Shown here piece by piece: positions 32,059 through 39,956 of a stretch of 64,000 nt of DNA. Origin of the DNA: CAZGSN01 sp964371655. GTDB taxonomy: Bacteria > Desulfobacterota > Binatia > HRBIN30. Location: contig CAYJOD010000018.1 in assembly GCA_964371655.1 (NCBI GenBank), positions 29,444-93,443 on the forward strand. The letters run 5' to 3'. Numbering within the stretch: position 1 is the first letter of the stretch; every line of letters starts with the position of its first letter. Both the position numbers and the translations under genes were made by a program. Below the pieces are notes generated by a model. That model did no database searches, had not been told where the DNA came from, and saw only the letters and a program-made list of their open reading frames with translations.

Positions 32059-33009
32059 ATGATGGATACGCGATCGCTTCACTCATTGAATCCGTGGCCG
32101 CACCGGCTGGCGGTGCTTACCGCCACGACGACGTCTCTGCTCATTTTGGTCGGCGGGCTAGTGACCAATACCGGCTCCGGGCTCGCCGTTCCCGACTGGC
32201 CGACGACCTTCGGCCAGAACATGTTCCTGTTCCCCTGGGAAAAGATGGTGGGCGGCGTCTTCTACGAGCACAGCCACCGCTTGCTGGGCAGCCTGGTCGG
32301 ACTACTGACCGTTAGCCTCGCCGCCGCGCTGTGGCGCAGCGAGCCGCGTCGCTGGGTGCGCAACCTCGGTGTCGCCGCCGTGCTTGCGGTCATCGTCCAA
32401 GGAGTCTTGGGAGGCATGCGCGTCGTTCTCGTGCAGCTCGGCTTGGCCCTTATCCACGGCTGCGTGGCGCAAGCGTTTCTCGGCCTCGTCGTGAGCCTTG
32501 CTGTGGTGACGTCGCGCTTCTGGCAGACGGCAGCTGCTGAGCCGGACATCGCGACCAGCGACAGGTTGCGGATGCTGGTGCGAGCCCTGGCCCCCGTTGT
32601 CTACCTGCAACTGGTGTTCGGTGCGATCCTCACGCACACCGGCCTGCGCCTCGATGCGCATCTGTTGTTCGCCGGTTTGGCTACGTTGGGGATCGTGTTG
32701 GTGGCGACCCAGGTGTTTGCGCAAGAAGCGCAGCGACCTGCGCTACGGCGCCCGGCGGTAGCCTTGATCGCGCTTCTGGGCGTGCAACTGAGTCTCGGCC
32801 TCGGGGCGTATCTGTGGCGCTTCACAACTTGGAGTGTACAGATTCCGGGTGATCTCGGGCTGATGCTTCTCGCCGCGCACCGGCTCACGGGCACCGCCAT
32901 CTGGGCGACGACGGTGGTTCTGTGCCTGCGCGTTCAGCGTCTGTTCTCGGTACGCGACGTCGCCGGCAAGCCGGCACACGAGCTCTCCACACGCGAGGCG
33001 TGGGCATGA
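32059..33009 (+). CDS. ctaA: Heme A synthase, CtaA/COX15 family
   Basis: A 316-residue, eight-helix membrane enzyme that oxidises heme O to heme A for cytochrome oxidase. Motifs: NTGSGLAVPDWPTTFGQN (about 39-56), the first conserved heme-histidine region EHSHRLLGS (about 73-81), and a second His pair in HLLFAG (about 197-202) and AHRLTGTAIW (about 275-284). The repeated half-structure typical of CtaA is present. Its stop overlaps the ctaB start by ATGA, so the two are coupled. The ctaA/ctaB/Sco set serves the oxidase operon 7-12 kb away on the other strand. Confidence 0.95.
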   Translation: MMDTRSLHSLNPWPHRLAVLTATTTSLLILVGGLVTNTGSGLAVPDWPTTFGQNMFLFPWEKMVGGVFYEHSHRLLGSLVGLLTVSLAAALWRSEPRRWVRNLGVAAVLAVIVQGVLGGMRVVLVQLGLALIHGCVAQAFLGLVVSLAVVTSRFWQTAAAEPDIATSDRLRMLVRALAPVVYLQLVFGAILTHTGLRLDAHLLFAGLATLGIVLVATQVFAQEAQRPALRRPAVALIALLGVQLSLGLGAYLWRFTTWSVQIPGDLGLMLLAAHRLTGTAIWATTVVLCLRVQRLFSVRDVAGKPAHELSTREAWA

Positions 33010-33914
33010 ATTCACAACCCAGTACCCTGAGTGTTGATATCGAACGGATTTCCAGGCGTGTCCAGGATTACGTGGAGCTCGGGAAGCTGCGCGTCGTCTC
33101 CATGGTGCTGATCACCACTGGCGTCGGATTTTATCTCGGCAGCCGCGGCGGAGCGGTGGACTATCTGCGTTTGCTGCCGACCCTGGTCGGTACCGGCTTG
33201 GCGGCCATCGGTTCGCTAGCACTCAATCAGGTCATGGAGCGCGATGTCGATGCGAAGATGCGGCGCACCCGCACGCGCCCGATCCCAGATGGCCGCATCC
33301 AGCCGGCGGAGGCACTGATCTTCGGCGTCGGCACGATCGGAATCGGACTCTTGTACCTGGCCCTGGCCGTCAACCTGCTGAGCTCTCTGGTCACCGCGGC
33401 GACGGCGCTGAGCTACTTGCTGCTCTACACGCCGCTGAAGCGCCGCACCCATCTGTCGACCGTCATCGGTGCGGTGCCGGGCGCCCTACCGCCGGTCACC
33501 GGTTGGGTGGCAGCGACCAACCAGCTCTCGGTCGAGGCGGCGGTCTTGTTTGCGATTCTCTTCCTGTGGCAGCTGCCGCACGCGCTGGCCATCGCCCGAT
33601 TGTATCGCGACGACTATGCCCGCGCCGGAATTCGCTTGCTGCCGGTGGTCGAGCCAGACTGCAAAAGCACCGGACGTCAGGTCGTCGCCAACTGCCTGGC
33701 GCTTCTCCCGGTCGGCATGATGCCGACCATCGTCGGACTCGCCGGGCCGAGCTACTTCGTAATTGGTCTCGTCCTCGGTGTCGCCTATCTGGGCTACGGC
33801 ATTGCCTTTGGCTTATCGCGAAATGTCGCGTCGGCGCGCCAGCTTCTCTACGCTTCGCTCGTCTACCTACCCACCCTGTTGATCGCGATGGCGCTCGACA
33901 AGACGCCGTACTGA
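33006..33914 (+). CDS. ctaB: Protoheme IX farnesyltransferase (heme O synthase)
   Basis: A 302-residue UbiA-family prenyltransferase that attaches farnesyl to heme B, giving heme O for CtaA. The first Asp-rich motif is NQVMERDVDAKMRRTRTRP (about 77-95), and the second region is DDYARAGIRLLPVVEPD (about 199-215). About eight membrane helices are predicted. The start ATG 33006 overlaps the ctaA stop by four bases. Downstream is a GGGAGAGGG repeat and then the Sco gene. Confidence 0.95.
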   Translation: MNSQPSTLSVDIERISRRVQDYVELGKLRVVSMVLITTGVGFYLGSRGGAVDYLRLLPTLVGTGLAAIGSLALNQVMERDVDAKMRRTRTRPIPDGRIQPAEALIFGVGTIGIGLLYLALAVNLLSSLVTAATALSYLLLYTPLKRRTHLSTVIGAVPGALPPVTGWVAATNQLSVEAAVLFAILFLWQLPHALAIARLYRDDYARAGIRLLPVVEPDCKSTGRQVVANCLALLPVGMMPTIVGLAGPSYFVIGLVLGVAYLGYGIAFGLSRNVASARQLLYASLVYLPTLLIAMALDKTPY

Positions 33915-33954
33915 GCGGCCACACCGCGGACGAGACGAAGCTCAGGATACGCAA

Positions 33955-34096
33955 GGCAAGCTCCCCTCTCCCACATTACTTGTGGGAGAGGGTTAGGGTG
34001 AGGGAACCGAGGCGGCGTGGGATGGGTCGAGCAACGGCACTGAAAAGAACTGAATCCCTCACCCCCACCCTCTCCCGCGGTAATGCGGGAGAGGGT
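33955..34096. repeat. GGGAGAGGG-type inverted repeat pair, copy 3
   Basis: Two hairpins of the family: CTCCCCTCTCCCACATTACT/TGTGGGAGAGGGTTAGGGTG and CTCACCCCCACCCTCTCCCG/ATGCGGGAGAGGG. The right edge merges with the start of the Sco gene and its GGGAGAGGG may serve as a ribosome binding site. Confidence 0.8.
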
Positions 34097-34699
34097 GTGC
34101 TTGCAAACATTGGTGCTGCAGTTTTGATCGCCGCGCTTTTCGCCACAGCGCTGGCGTCTTGCTCTCATCGACAAGAGCCGCTCCCCATCCTCGGTCACGT
34201 CCCGGCATTTTCCCTGCGCTCCAGCGAAGGTCAGGATAGATCGGAAGGCGACCTCAAGGGCAGCATCTGGGTGGCCGACTTCATCTTCACACACTGCCCC
34301 GGCATCTGCCCGCTGCTGAGCGCGCACATGTCACGCCTGCAGCATGATCTCGAAAAGGGACCTCTGCGCGATGTCCGCTTGGTGTCGTTCTCCGTGGATC
34401 CCGCGCGCGACACCCCCGCGGTCCTGCGCGAATATGGCGAGCATTGGCAAGCCGATCCGCAGCGCTGGTGGTTCCTCACCGGCGAGCGCGACGCTCTCTA
34501 CGCCTTGATCGGCAAGGGCTTCCAACTCGCCGTCGCCGATCGTACGCCAGGCGCGGAGTCCGATGCCGAAGACCTGATCACCCATAGCGACCGATTCGTC
34601 CTCGTCGATCGCGACTTGCAGATCCGCGGCTACTACCGGCCGCTGGAGGAGGAAGGGCTCACCCGCCTGGTTGCCGACATTACGCGCCTGAGAAACTGA
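34097..34699 (+). CDS. SCO1/SenC family copper chaperone
   Basis: A 200-residue lipoprotein-type (LASC at about 22) thioredoxin-fold protein that delivers copper to the CuA site of cytochrome oxidase. The copper-binding CPGIC lies in FTHCPGICPLL (about 64-74), with the distal histidine in ITHSDRFVLVD (about 157-167). VSFSVDPARDTPAVL (about 98-112) is a family signature. The start is uncertain. GTG 34097 comes immediately after the repeat, TTG 34124 is the alternative, and longer frames read through repeat DNA. It is placed 180 bases after ctaB, supporting a role in oxidase assembly. Confidence 0.88.
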   Translation: MLANIGAAVLIAALFATALASCSHRQEPLPILGHVPAFSLRSSEGQDRSEGDLKGSIWVADFIFTHCPGICPLLSAHMSRLQHDLEKGPLRDVRLVSFSVDPARDTPAVLREYGEHWQADPQRWWFLTGERDALYALIGKGFQLAVADRTPGAESDAEDLITHSDRFVLVDRDLQIRGYYRPLEEEGLTRLVADITRLRN

Positions 34700-35083
34700 G
34701 AGCTTGCGAAGAAGTCGACCCTAGGCCTCGGACCTCAGACCTCCGGGTCCGGAAGCCTTGGGTTTTTCCTGAAGTCAGAGGCCCGATGCCCGAAGCCGTC
34801 CTCTGCGGTGAGTCCTTCTTCTGTCATCTCGAATTCGACCGTTTGTTCTTACGAGCCACGCCCTCTTGGCGGCATATCGAAGGGCGCTTCCCTGTCACCA
34901 TATTGTGCGAGGCTCTGTAAGTACCGGCAATCCGCGTGAATCCGTGTCCATCCGCGGTTCCAATTGAGGTTTTTGGGTTCAGAGCCTCCGCGATTCGGAT
35001 CTCGTGGCGCGGTCGTGCTACAAGCGGTCGGTCGCTCGTTTGGGTCGAAGCGGTCACACGAGAGAGACGGGAGATTCTTGATC
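34700..35083. repeat. Repeat-rich stretch without a gene
   Basis: Contains an imperfect CCTCAGACC/CCCGAAGCC repeat (34728-34798), one arm of the TTCGAGACG-type element (about 34838-34888), and the right half of a CACGGATG-family element at 34930-34985. No gene is supported. Confidence 0.6.
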
Positions 35084-36091
35084 ATGACGGTGTCCGACGC
35101 GGCAAGTCGAATGGATCGGGCGAAGAAATACACGGAACCGCGCATCGCCAAAGGAAGCGGCGCGGATATCGTCTTCGACAGCTTCGGCGAACCCAAGGAT
35201 CCCGCCGTGCTTCTCATCATGGGACTAGGCGATCAAATGATCACCTGGCACGAGGACCTTTGCGCGCTGATTGCGGCCCAGGGCTTTTTCGTGATCCGCT
35301 TCGACAATCGCGACATCGGTCTCTCCACCAAGTTCTCCAGCTTCGGCGTTCCCAACGTGATCAAGATCACTCTGCAGAAGATGCTCGGCCTGCCGGCGCG
35401 CGTTCCCTACACCCTTTCGGAAATGGCTGCGGACGCGAAGTCTGTGCTCGACGCCGCCAATGTTCGTTCCGCGTGCGTCGTCGGGGCTTCCATGGGCGGC
35501 ATGATCGCCCAGGTCATGGCCGTCGAGCATCCGGAGCGTGTCAGCACGCTGGTCTCGGTCATTTCCTCGGGCGAGCTCGTTCCTGGCGCCACCATGCTTT
35601 TCCGTTTCGCTTCGTCCAGCTTTCGAAACATGCTTGCCGGCAAGAATCGTCTTCCCTTCTCGCCCTCGCTCAAGGCGCTTTCGTTCCTCTTGCAGGACCC
35701 GCCAGACGACCGCGAAGGCTATGCGACCTATTACGCAAACTTGGAACAAACGCTCATCGGCCCGGGATTCGTCGCCGAGTCGGAGAGAACGCGAGAGTTC
35801 GCAAGAACCCTCTACGACCGCGGGATTTCAGTGGATGGAACCATGCGCCAGCTGGCGGGGATTCTAGCGAGCGCCAGTCGTATCGAACGGCTCAAGAAAT
35901 TGGCCGTGCCCACCCTGGTGGTTCACGGCGACTCGGATCCGTTGATCCCGGTGTGGCTAGGGATTCAAACCGCCAAGCTCATCCCCGGCGCGCAACTCAA
36001 AATCTTTCCAGGCCTGGGCCACTGGCTCCCACCCATCATGTGGCCCGAGTTTGCGGACCTGCTCGCGGGCTTTATCCGAACGGGAGCGTGA
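35084..36091 (+). CDS. Alpha/beta hydrolase
   Basis: A 335-residue serine hydrolase. The nucleophile is Ser136 in VVGASMGGMIAQ, the acid is probably Asp285 in VVHGDSDPLIP, and the base is the His in PGLGHWLPP (about 310). The oxyanion residues follow LLIMGLGDQMITWH (about 43-56). The family resembles 3-oxoadipate enol-lactonase/chloroperoxidase-like hydrolases. ATG 35084 was chosen; the frame's N-terminal extension reads through a repeat. Substrate unknown. Surrounded by repeat DNA, with no operon partners. Confidence 0.9.
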   Translation: MTVSDAASRMDRAKKYTEPRIAKGSGADIVFDSFGEPKDPAVLLIMGLGDQMITWHEDLCALIAAQGFFVIRFDNRDIGLSTKFSSFGVPNVIKITLQKMLGLPARVPYTLSEMAADAKSVLDAANVRSACVVGASMGGMIAQVMAVEHPERVSTLVSVISSGELVPGATMLFRFASSSFRNMLAGKNRLPFSPSLKALSFLLQDPPDDREGYATYYANLEQTLIGPGFVAESERTREFARTLYDRGISVDGTMRQLAGILASASRIERLKKLAVPTLVVHGDSDPLIPVWLGIQTAKLIPGAQLKIFPGLGHWLPPIMWPEFADLLAGFIRTGA

Positions 36092-36110
36092 AGAGCCGGT
36101 GTCGTGCGTT

Positions 36111-36300
36111 CCTCAGCCCGAAAAGAACAGGTCGAACCACGGATGAACGCGGATAAGCGCCGATAGGATAAGGCCGGCAGGGACTTGGAAAAGAGCTACC
36201 GGCGCATCCGGCCGTATATTTCGGTCCAGGTGGCAGCGCGGCGTGAAGAATTAGAATCCGCGTGTATCGGCGTCCATCCGTGGTTCCAACTGAGGTGTCG
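36111..36300. repeat. MITE-like element of the CACGGATG family, copy C
   Basis: The left end reads TCAGCCCGAAAAGAACAGGT followed by CGAACCACGGATGAACGCGG. The right end reads TCCATCCGTGGTTCCAACTG followed by AGGTGTCGGGCC. Same arrangement as copies A (3012-3216) and B (46573-46770). It fills the left part of 36092-36384. Confidence 0.75.
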
Positions 36301-36384
36301 GGCCCGTGACAACGCTGAGCGCGCCGACGATGAATCCGATCCAGGTTTTGCCCGAACCGACCACGGAACTCCTGACGTGCATGG

Positions 36385-36492
36385 GCCTAACGCCTTGGCT
36401 CACGCGCGGCGCACATGGCACCGTCGCTGCGACAGAACATCAACCGGCTGAACGGCCAAGATCCCGCCGTCGCGTGCAGCCAACTGTTAGCC
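36385..36492 (-). other. attC-like integron recombination site
   Basis: An imperfect 108-bp palindrome. On the plus strand it starts GCCTAACGCCTTGGCTCACG and ends with AGCCAACTGTTAGCC. The arms pair as GCCTAAC:GTTAGCC (one mismatch), TTGGCT:AGCCAA, CACGCG:CGCGTG and CGGCG:CGCCG. Single unpaired bases between the blocks (C and T) lie on one arm only, as in attC sites. On the minus strand the recombination box is GCGTTAGGC, matching the GTTRRRY core. The stop codon of the ORF at 36487 lies inside the first box, also typical of cassettes. Confidence 0.6.
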
Positions 36493-36939
36493 GTAATTTG
36501 CATACGCATATGGAAGGCTCAGGCACGCCGCGAATGCCGCCACGCGCTCTTCAGAAATCGAATGCGCAATCCAGATGCAGTTGAAGAAGGCGTCGGGCCA
36601 CTCCAGCAGTGGCTGCACCCCCGCATAGAGAAACATGTTGTGGCAGAGTTCAAGCCCGCCATGGCGTAACGATTCGCTACCAAGTTCGTTGCAGAGATCG
36701 GTGGTGAAGCGACATCGGAATTTCAAGTGCGAGGTTTCCGATTCGGGTAAGTATGGACCGGGATCCACGTGCCGCTCAAAGATCGCCACTACGTCCGTAG
36801 CGATGACGAATCGGAACCCGTCGAAGAAGGCGGTTGTCGCCTCGGGGAACGATGAAGCGAGGGAGCGAAAGAACACACCGGTGTCGACCTGGCGCTCCTC
36901 AAGTTCCCAGCACGGACCATCAGTAACAGAAGATGACAT
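36487..36939 (-). CDS. Hypothetical protein in a possible gene cassette
   Basis: A 150-residue protein of no recognised family. It has six cysteines and many aromatic residues (FFRSLASSFPEATTAFFDGF, about 24-43). No signal peptide or membrane helix is clear. GAGAAG precedes ATG 36939 on the minus strand. The frame is lower in GC than its neighbours. Its stop codon overlaps an attC-like box (36486-36492), and a second attC-like site lies upstream at 37115-37189, so it appears to be a cassette gene with a leader of about 175 bases. Orphan cassette genes often have no known function; this one is the same. Confidence 0.7.
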   Translation of the reverse strand: MSSSVTDGPCWELEERQVDTGVFFRSLASSFPEATTAFFDGFRFVIATDVVAIFERHVDPGPYLPESETSHLKFRCRFTTDLCNELGSESLRHGGLELCHNMFLYAGVQPLLEWPDAFFNCIWIAHSISEERVAAFAACLSLPYAYANYG

Positions 36940-37114
36940 CGAGTCTTCTCGGCTAACTTTGAATCACCCCGCGAGACCCATTCGAGTGATCGCGCGCTTC
37001 GAGGTTCATTCCTTTTCCCCGCACGGCGTGTACTCCTGCTTTCACCGTCCCGTCAAGCATTCCCGGCGCGTCACCGCCGTGCTCGCACGCATCGGTGCGG
37101 CGCGGCGTATGGAC

Positions 37115-37189
37115 GCCTAACGCGCTAAGCAAAGAAAACCTCGCTGCCTTGTGTCCTGCATCGGCCGCTGCTTCTAGCGCCGGCTAGTC
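37115..37189 (-). other. Second, weaker attC-like site
   Basis: The plus strand starts GCCTAACGCGCTAAGC and ends GCTTCTAGCGCCGGCTAGTC. GCGCTA pairs with TAGCGC, and AGC pairs with GCT across a two-base bulge on the right arm, the same side as in the site at 36385. The minus-strand box is again GCGTTAGGC, identical over nine bases to the first site. The other box (GACTAGC) deviates from consensus, so confidence is lower. Confidence 0.4.
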
Positions 37190-37194
37190 TGGAC

Positions 37195-37352
37195 TTCTCA
37201 CTGCAGAGACGCGGAGACGCAGAGGAAGCCTTGGATGGTTGGAAGAAATCGTGACTTTGACCGGACCGATTCCGTGCACCCCGGTGTTTCGGCGGATGCG
37301 GAGTTGTTCTCAGAGTCCCTTTTCCTCCGCGCCTCTGCGTCTCTGCGGTGAA
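37195..37352. repeat. CAGAGACGC-type element, complete copy
   Basis: A 155-bp element with inverted ends TTCTCACTGCAGAGACGCGG (left) and CTCTGCGTCTCTGCGGTGAAG (right; last 20 read similarly). The interior block GAAGCCTTGGATGGTTGGAA, then ATCGTGAC, occurs inverted at 59690-59735 inside another copy. Together with the cassette leader and attC-like site it fills 36940-37378. Confidence 0.8.
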
Positions 37353-37378
37353 GTTCTGGCGGGAAAAGCGGAATAGGA

Positions 37379-38239
37379 ATGTCGGATGCTCTGAAGCCAC
37401 GCGCTCTGCTTCTCGGCGCGACCTCGGTGGTGGGATTCACCCTGGCGCGCCGCTTCCCGGACTTGGTCGCTGCGCTGGCGAACCCGCATAACCGTGCCGC
37501 GGACGCAGAATCGTGGCACCGCGCCAGGCTCGATGAACCGCGCGAGTGGCTACCGCTGCTCGAGGCCGCGCCGCCGAGTGTGGTGATCTACGCACATGCG
37601 GTGTGCAACGTCGGCAAGTGCCAGCAGCACCCTGACTGGGCACGGCGCATGAACGTCGATTCTCTCGGAGTCATCCTCTCTCGTCTGCCCGTCACGACAC
37701 GCGTCGTGTACTTGTCGTCCGATCACGTCTTCGGGGGCGACGGCATCTACACCGAGAGCTCCACCCCAACTCCAATCAGCATGTATGGAGAGACGCGGGT
37801 TGCCGCCGAGCATCTCGTCCTGGCGCGACACAACGCGCTCGTCGTCCGTGTCGGCCTCGCCATCGGCGTCTCACTCAACGGCCGCAACGGCTTCTATGAT
37901 TGGCTGCGCTACCGCCACGAGAAGGGCTTGCCGATCACCGTCATTCGTGACGAGTGGCGCTCGGCCGCCTGGGCCGACGACATTGCCACTCGCATCATCG
38001 CCCTCGCCGATTCTCCACTCACCGGCATTCGTCACATCCCTGCCGCCGTCGCCGTCGCACGCCCGGCGCTCGCCACCTTCTTGATGCAGCGGCAAGGTCT
38101 GCCGGCACGCTTCGACGTCCGCAGCCGTGCCGAGCAACCCTACCCGCACCTGGGTCGCGTCGAGATCATCAGCGACTACGCGGATGAGCACGCAATGCCG
38201 CTAGCACCTGTGATTGTCCCAGCCGCGCCGACGGCCTAG
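37379..38239 (+). CDS. RmlD-like sugar-nucleotide reductase-fold protein with altered motifs
   Basis: A 286-residue extended short-chain dehydrogenase-fold protein of the RmlD_sub_bind type. It shows VIYAHAVCNVGKCQQHPDWA (about 64-83), VVYLSSDHVFGGDGIYTE (about 104-121) and the PxxxYG region PISMYGETRVAAEHLVL (about 127-143). The nucleotide motif reads LLGATSVVG, with Ser at the middle glycine of GxxGxxG. The active-site YxxxK reads YGETR, with Arg for Lys. Both changes argue against ordinary reductase catalysis. A regulatory or binding role, as in MAT2B-like proteins, is possible. Start ATG 37379; AGGA upstream. Confidence 0.8.
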   Translation: MSDALKPRALLLGATSVVGFTLARRFPDLVAALANPHNRAADAESWHRARLDEPREWLPLLEAAPPSVVIYAHAVCNVGKCQQHPDWARRMNVDSLGVILSRLPVTTRVVYLSSDHVFGGDGIYTESSTPTPISMYGETRVAAEHLVLARHNALVVRVGLAIGVSLNGRNGFYDWLRYRHEKGLPITVIRDEWRSAAWADDIATRIIALADSPLTGIRHIPAAVAVARPALATFLMQRQGLPARFDVRSRAEQPYPHLGRVEIISDYADEHAMPLAPVIVPAAPTA

Positions 38240-38363
38240 TTTGCCTTGCACGGAAGATGCGAGCCGGCGCGGCCGCGTTGCCGAGGCCCGAGGACATTTG
38301 GACCCGCCTGCACCTCGACGGGTGGTATATTCGAGGAGTGAACCCGCAACGGAGGTGTGCACC

Positions 38364-38876
38364 ATGGCAGCCATCGACGTAATCAGACGGCGGCTCAAAG
38401 AAGACCGCATTCCCGAAGCCCCATGGCCGGACGAAGTCGGGGACAAGAAGAAGCGGCCGCGCGAGGTTGCCTTCATGGACGTCAACCTCTGCTTCCCGTG
38501 CGGGAAGTGTCCGGAGTTCTGTCCGGTGCAATGCATCGAGTATCTGAAGGAAGGCTCCCTGCCTGGACGCGGCCTGCAGCCGGTTCAGGACCGCTTCCAG
38601 GAGTGCATCGGTTGCTACATCTGCGTCGAGGTCTGTGCGCTGCTGACCGACTATGACGCGGTCCGCATGTATGACGTGAACCTCGTCGAGGAGGTGCTCG
38701 GCGTTAAGATCGGCGACAAGAAGCCGGACGAGTACATTCCCGCAGAACCGTACGAGGATTATTTTTCCGAGGGCGGAGCGCAGAGCGTGCGCCATCTCGG
38801 CAAAGGCTCGCGCCTGCGCGAGAAGATGAATCAGGAAGAGAAGCGACTCTTCGAGCAGGAACGAGTGCGCGGCTGA
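38364..38876 (+). CDS. 4Fe-4S dicluster ferredoxin-like protein
   Basis: A 170-residue electron carrier with two cysteine clusters. The first box reads CFPCGKCPEFCPVQC (about 43-57) and the second ECIGCYICVEVCALL (about 80-94), giving at least eight cysteines suited to two 4Fe-4S clusters, though the spacing differs from classical CX2CX2CX3CP ferredoxins. The N-terminal 40 residues are charged and the C-terminal third (EYIPAEPYEDYFSEGGAQSV onward) has no recognised motif. ACGGAGG is placed just before ATG 38364. No partner oxidoreductase is adjacent, so the electron acceptor is unknown; the dehydratase pair at 56.7 kb would need such a ferredoxin, but that link is speculative. Confidence 0.85.
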   Translation: MAAIDVIRRRLKEDRIPEAPWPDEVGDKKKRPREVAFMDVNLCFPCGKCPEFCPVQCIEYLKEGSLPGRGLQPVQDRFQECIGCYICVEVCALLTDYDAVRMYDVNLVEEVLGVKIGDKKPDEYIPAEPYEDYFSEGGAQSVRHLGKGSRLREKMNQEEKRLFEQERVRG

Positions 38877-38953
38877 TCCCCGCCGGAAGCACGTCGAGCT
38901 CGCAGCCACTGCGGTTACATCGGTTCTTGTCGCGGAGGCCTGCGGCGCTGCCG

Positions 38954-39829
38954 TCAACGCCGGCTCGCGGCAAGAGCCACGGCAGCAATCATGAACCCGG
39001 CGCCGATCAGGCTGTTGGTGCTGAGGTGATCGCCCAGCCACACCGCCTCCAGTACCGCTGCGGTCACCACACTGGTTGCGGCCGCGAGGCTGCCCTGTGT
39101 CGCCGGAGCAAAACCCAGCCCCTGATGCAGCAGCATCTGCCCCGCAACCGACGTCAACACGACGCCGGCCAAGGCAAGCAGCAACCCGGACGAGAGCGTC
39201 GGGACACCCATCAGCAACGTCGGCGCGGTCAGGATCGCACCAACGGCCATGAAATAGGTCGTGATCAGCAGCGCACTTTCGTTGCTTCGCAGCTGGCGGG
39301 CGGTGGCCACCGCCCCGCCCGCAAACACGGCGGCAACAAGTGCACTCATGCCGCCCCAGAGCGCCGCTGAGCTGAGCGCGCCGCTTGGGTGCAACACGAT
39401 GACGACGCCCACCATGCTCAGCAGCAGCGATGCGCCGACGTGCGCATCGAAGCGCTCTCCCATGAAGGTCGTGGCAAACAGCGCCGTAAACACCGGGTAG
39501 GAGCAGTTCAGCAACGTGGCCAGACCGGCACCGGCACCTTGAATCCCATGGTAGTAGAGGATGATCGCGCTGGCGCCGAGCAGAGCGCGTTGCACGATGC
39601 GGAACAGGTTGCCCGGCTGCGGTCGTAGCGCCCGCCCGCGCCCCACGACCAGGAGCACCAGGAACGAGCCCGCGAAGCGAACGAACGCCACCTGCGAGGA
39701 TGGCATGCTCACGACCGCGATGCGCACGAAAACTGCCATCACGCCGAAGAGCACCGACGCGAGCAGGATGACGCCCACGCCGTGCAAGAGAACGGTCCGG
39801 CGGTCGAGCGTAGCTTCGAGGGTCGTCAT
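38954..39829 (-). CDS. EamA-type DMT superfamily transporter
   Basis: A 291-residue membrane protein with about ten helices in two EamA repeats (about 12-140 and about 155-285). It belongs to the drug/metabolite transporter superfamily. The first repeat starts VILLASVLFGVMAVFVRIAV, and the second includes ALWGGMSALVAAVFAGGAVA. ATG 39829 was chosen over an upstream TTG at 39928. Substrate unknown; there is no operon partner. Confidence 0.88.
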   Translation of the reverse strand: MTTLEATLDRRTVLLHGVGVILLASVLFGVMAVFVRIAVVSMPSSQVAFVRFAGSFLVLLVVGRGRALRPQPGNLFRIVQRALLGASAIILYYHGIQGAGAGLATLLNCSYPVFTALFATTFMGERFDAHVGASLLLSMVGVVIVLHPSGALSSAALWGGMSALVAAVFAGGAVATARQLRSNESALLITTYFMAVGAILTAPTLLMGVPTLSSGLLLALAGVVLTSVAGQMLLHQGLGFAPATQGSLAAATSVVTAAVLEAVWLGDHLSTNSLIGAGFMIAAVALAASRR

Positions 39830-39956
39830 ATCCGCAGCAGCAATGACGGGGCTGTCGTGCCGAGTCAACGCCCCGGTTTCAACGAAGGTGATCGACGCAG
39901 TGCGCGCGCAATCTGAAGAAGCTGTCAACGAGAGCGCGATATGCTAGGAGCCCCAC

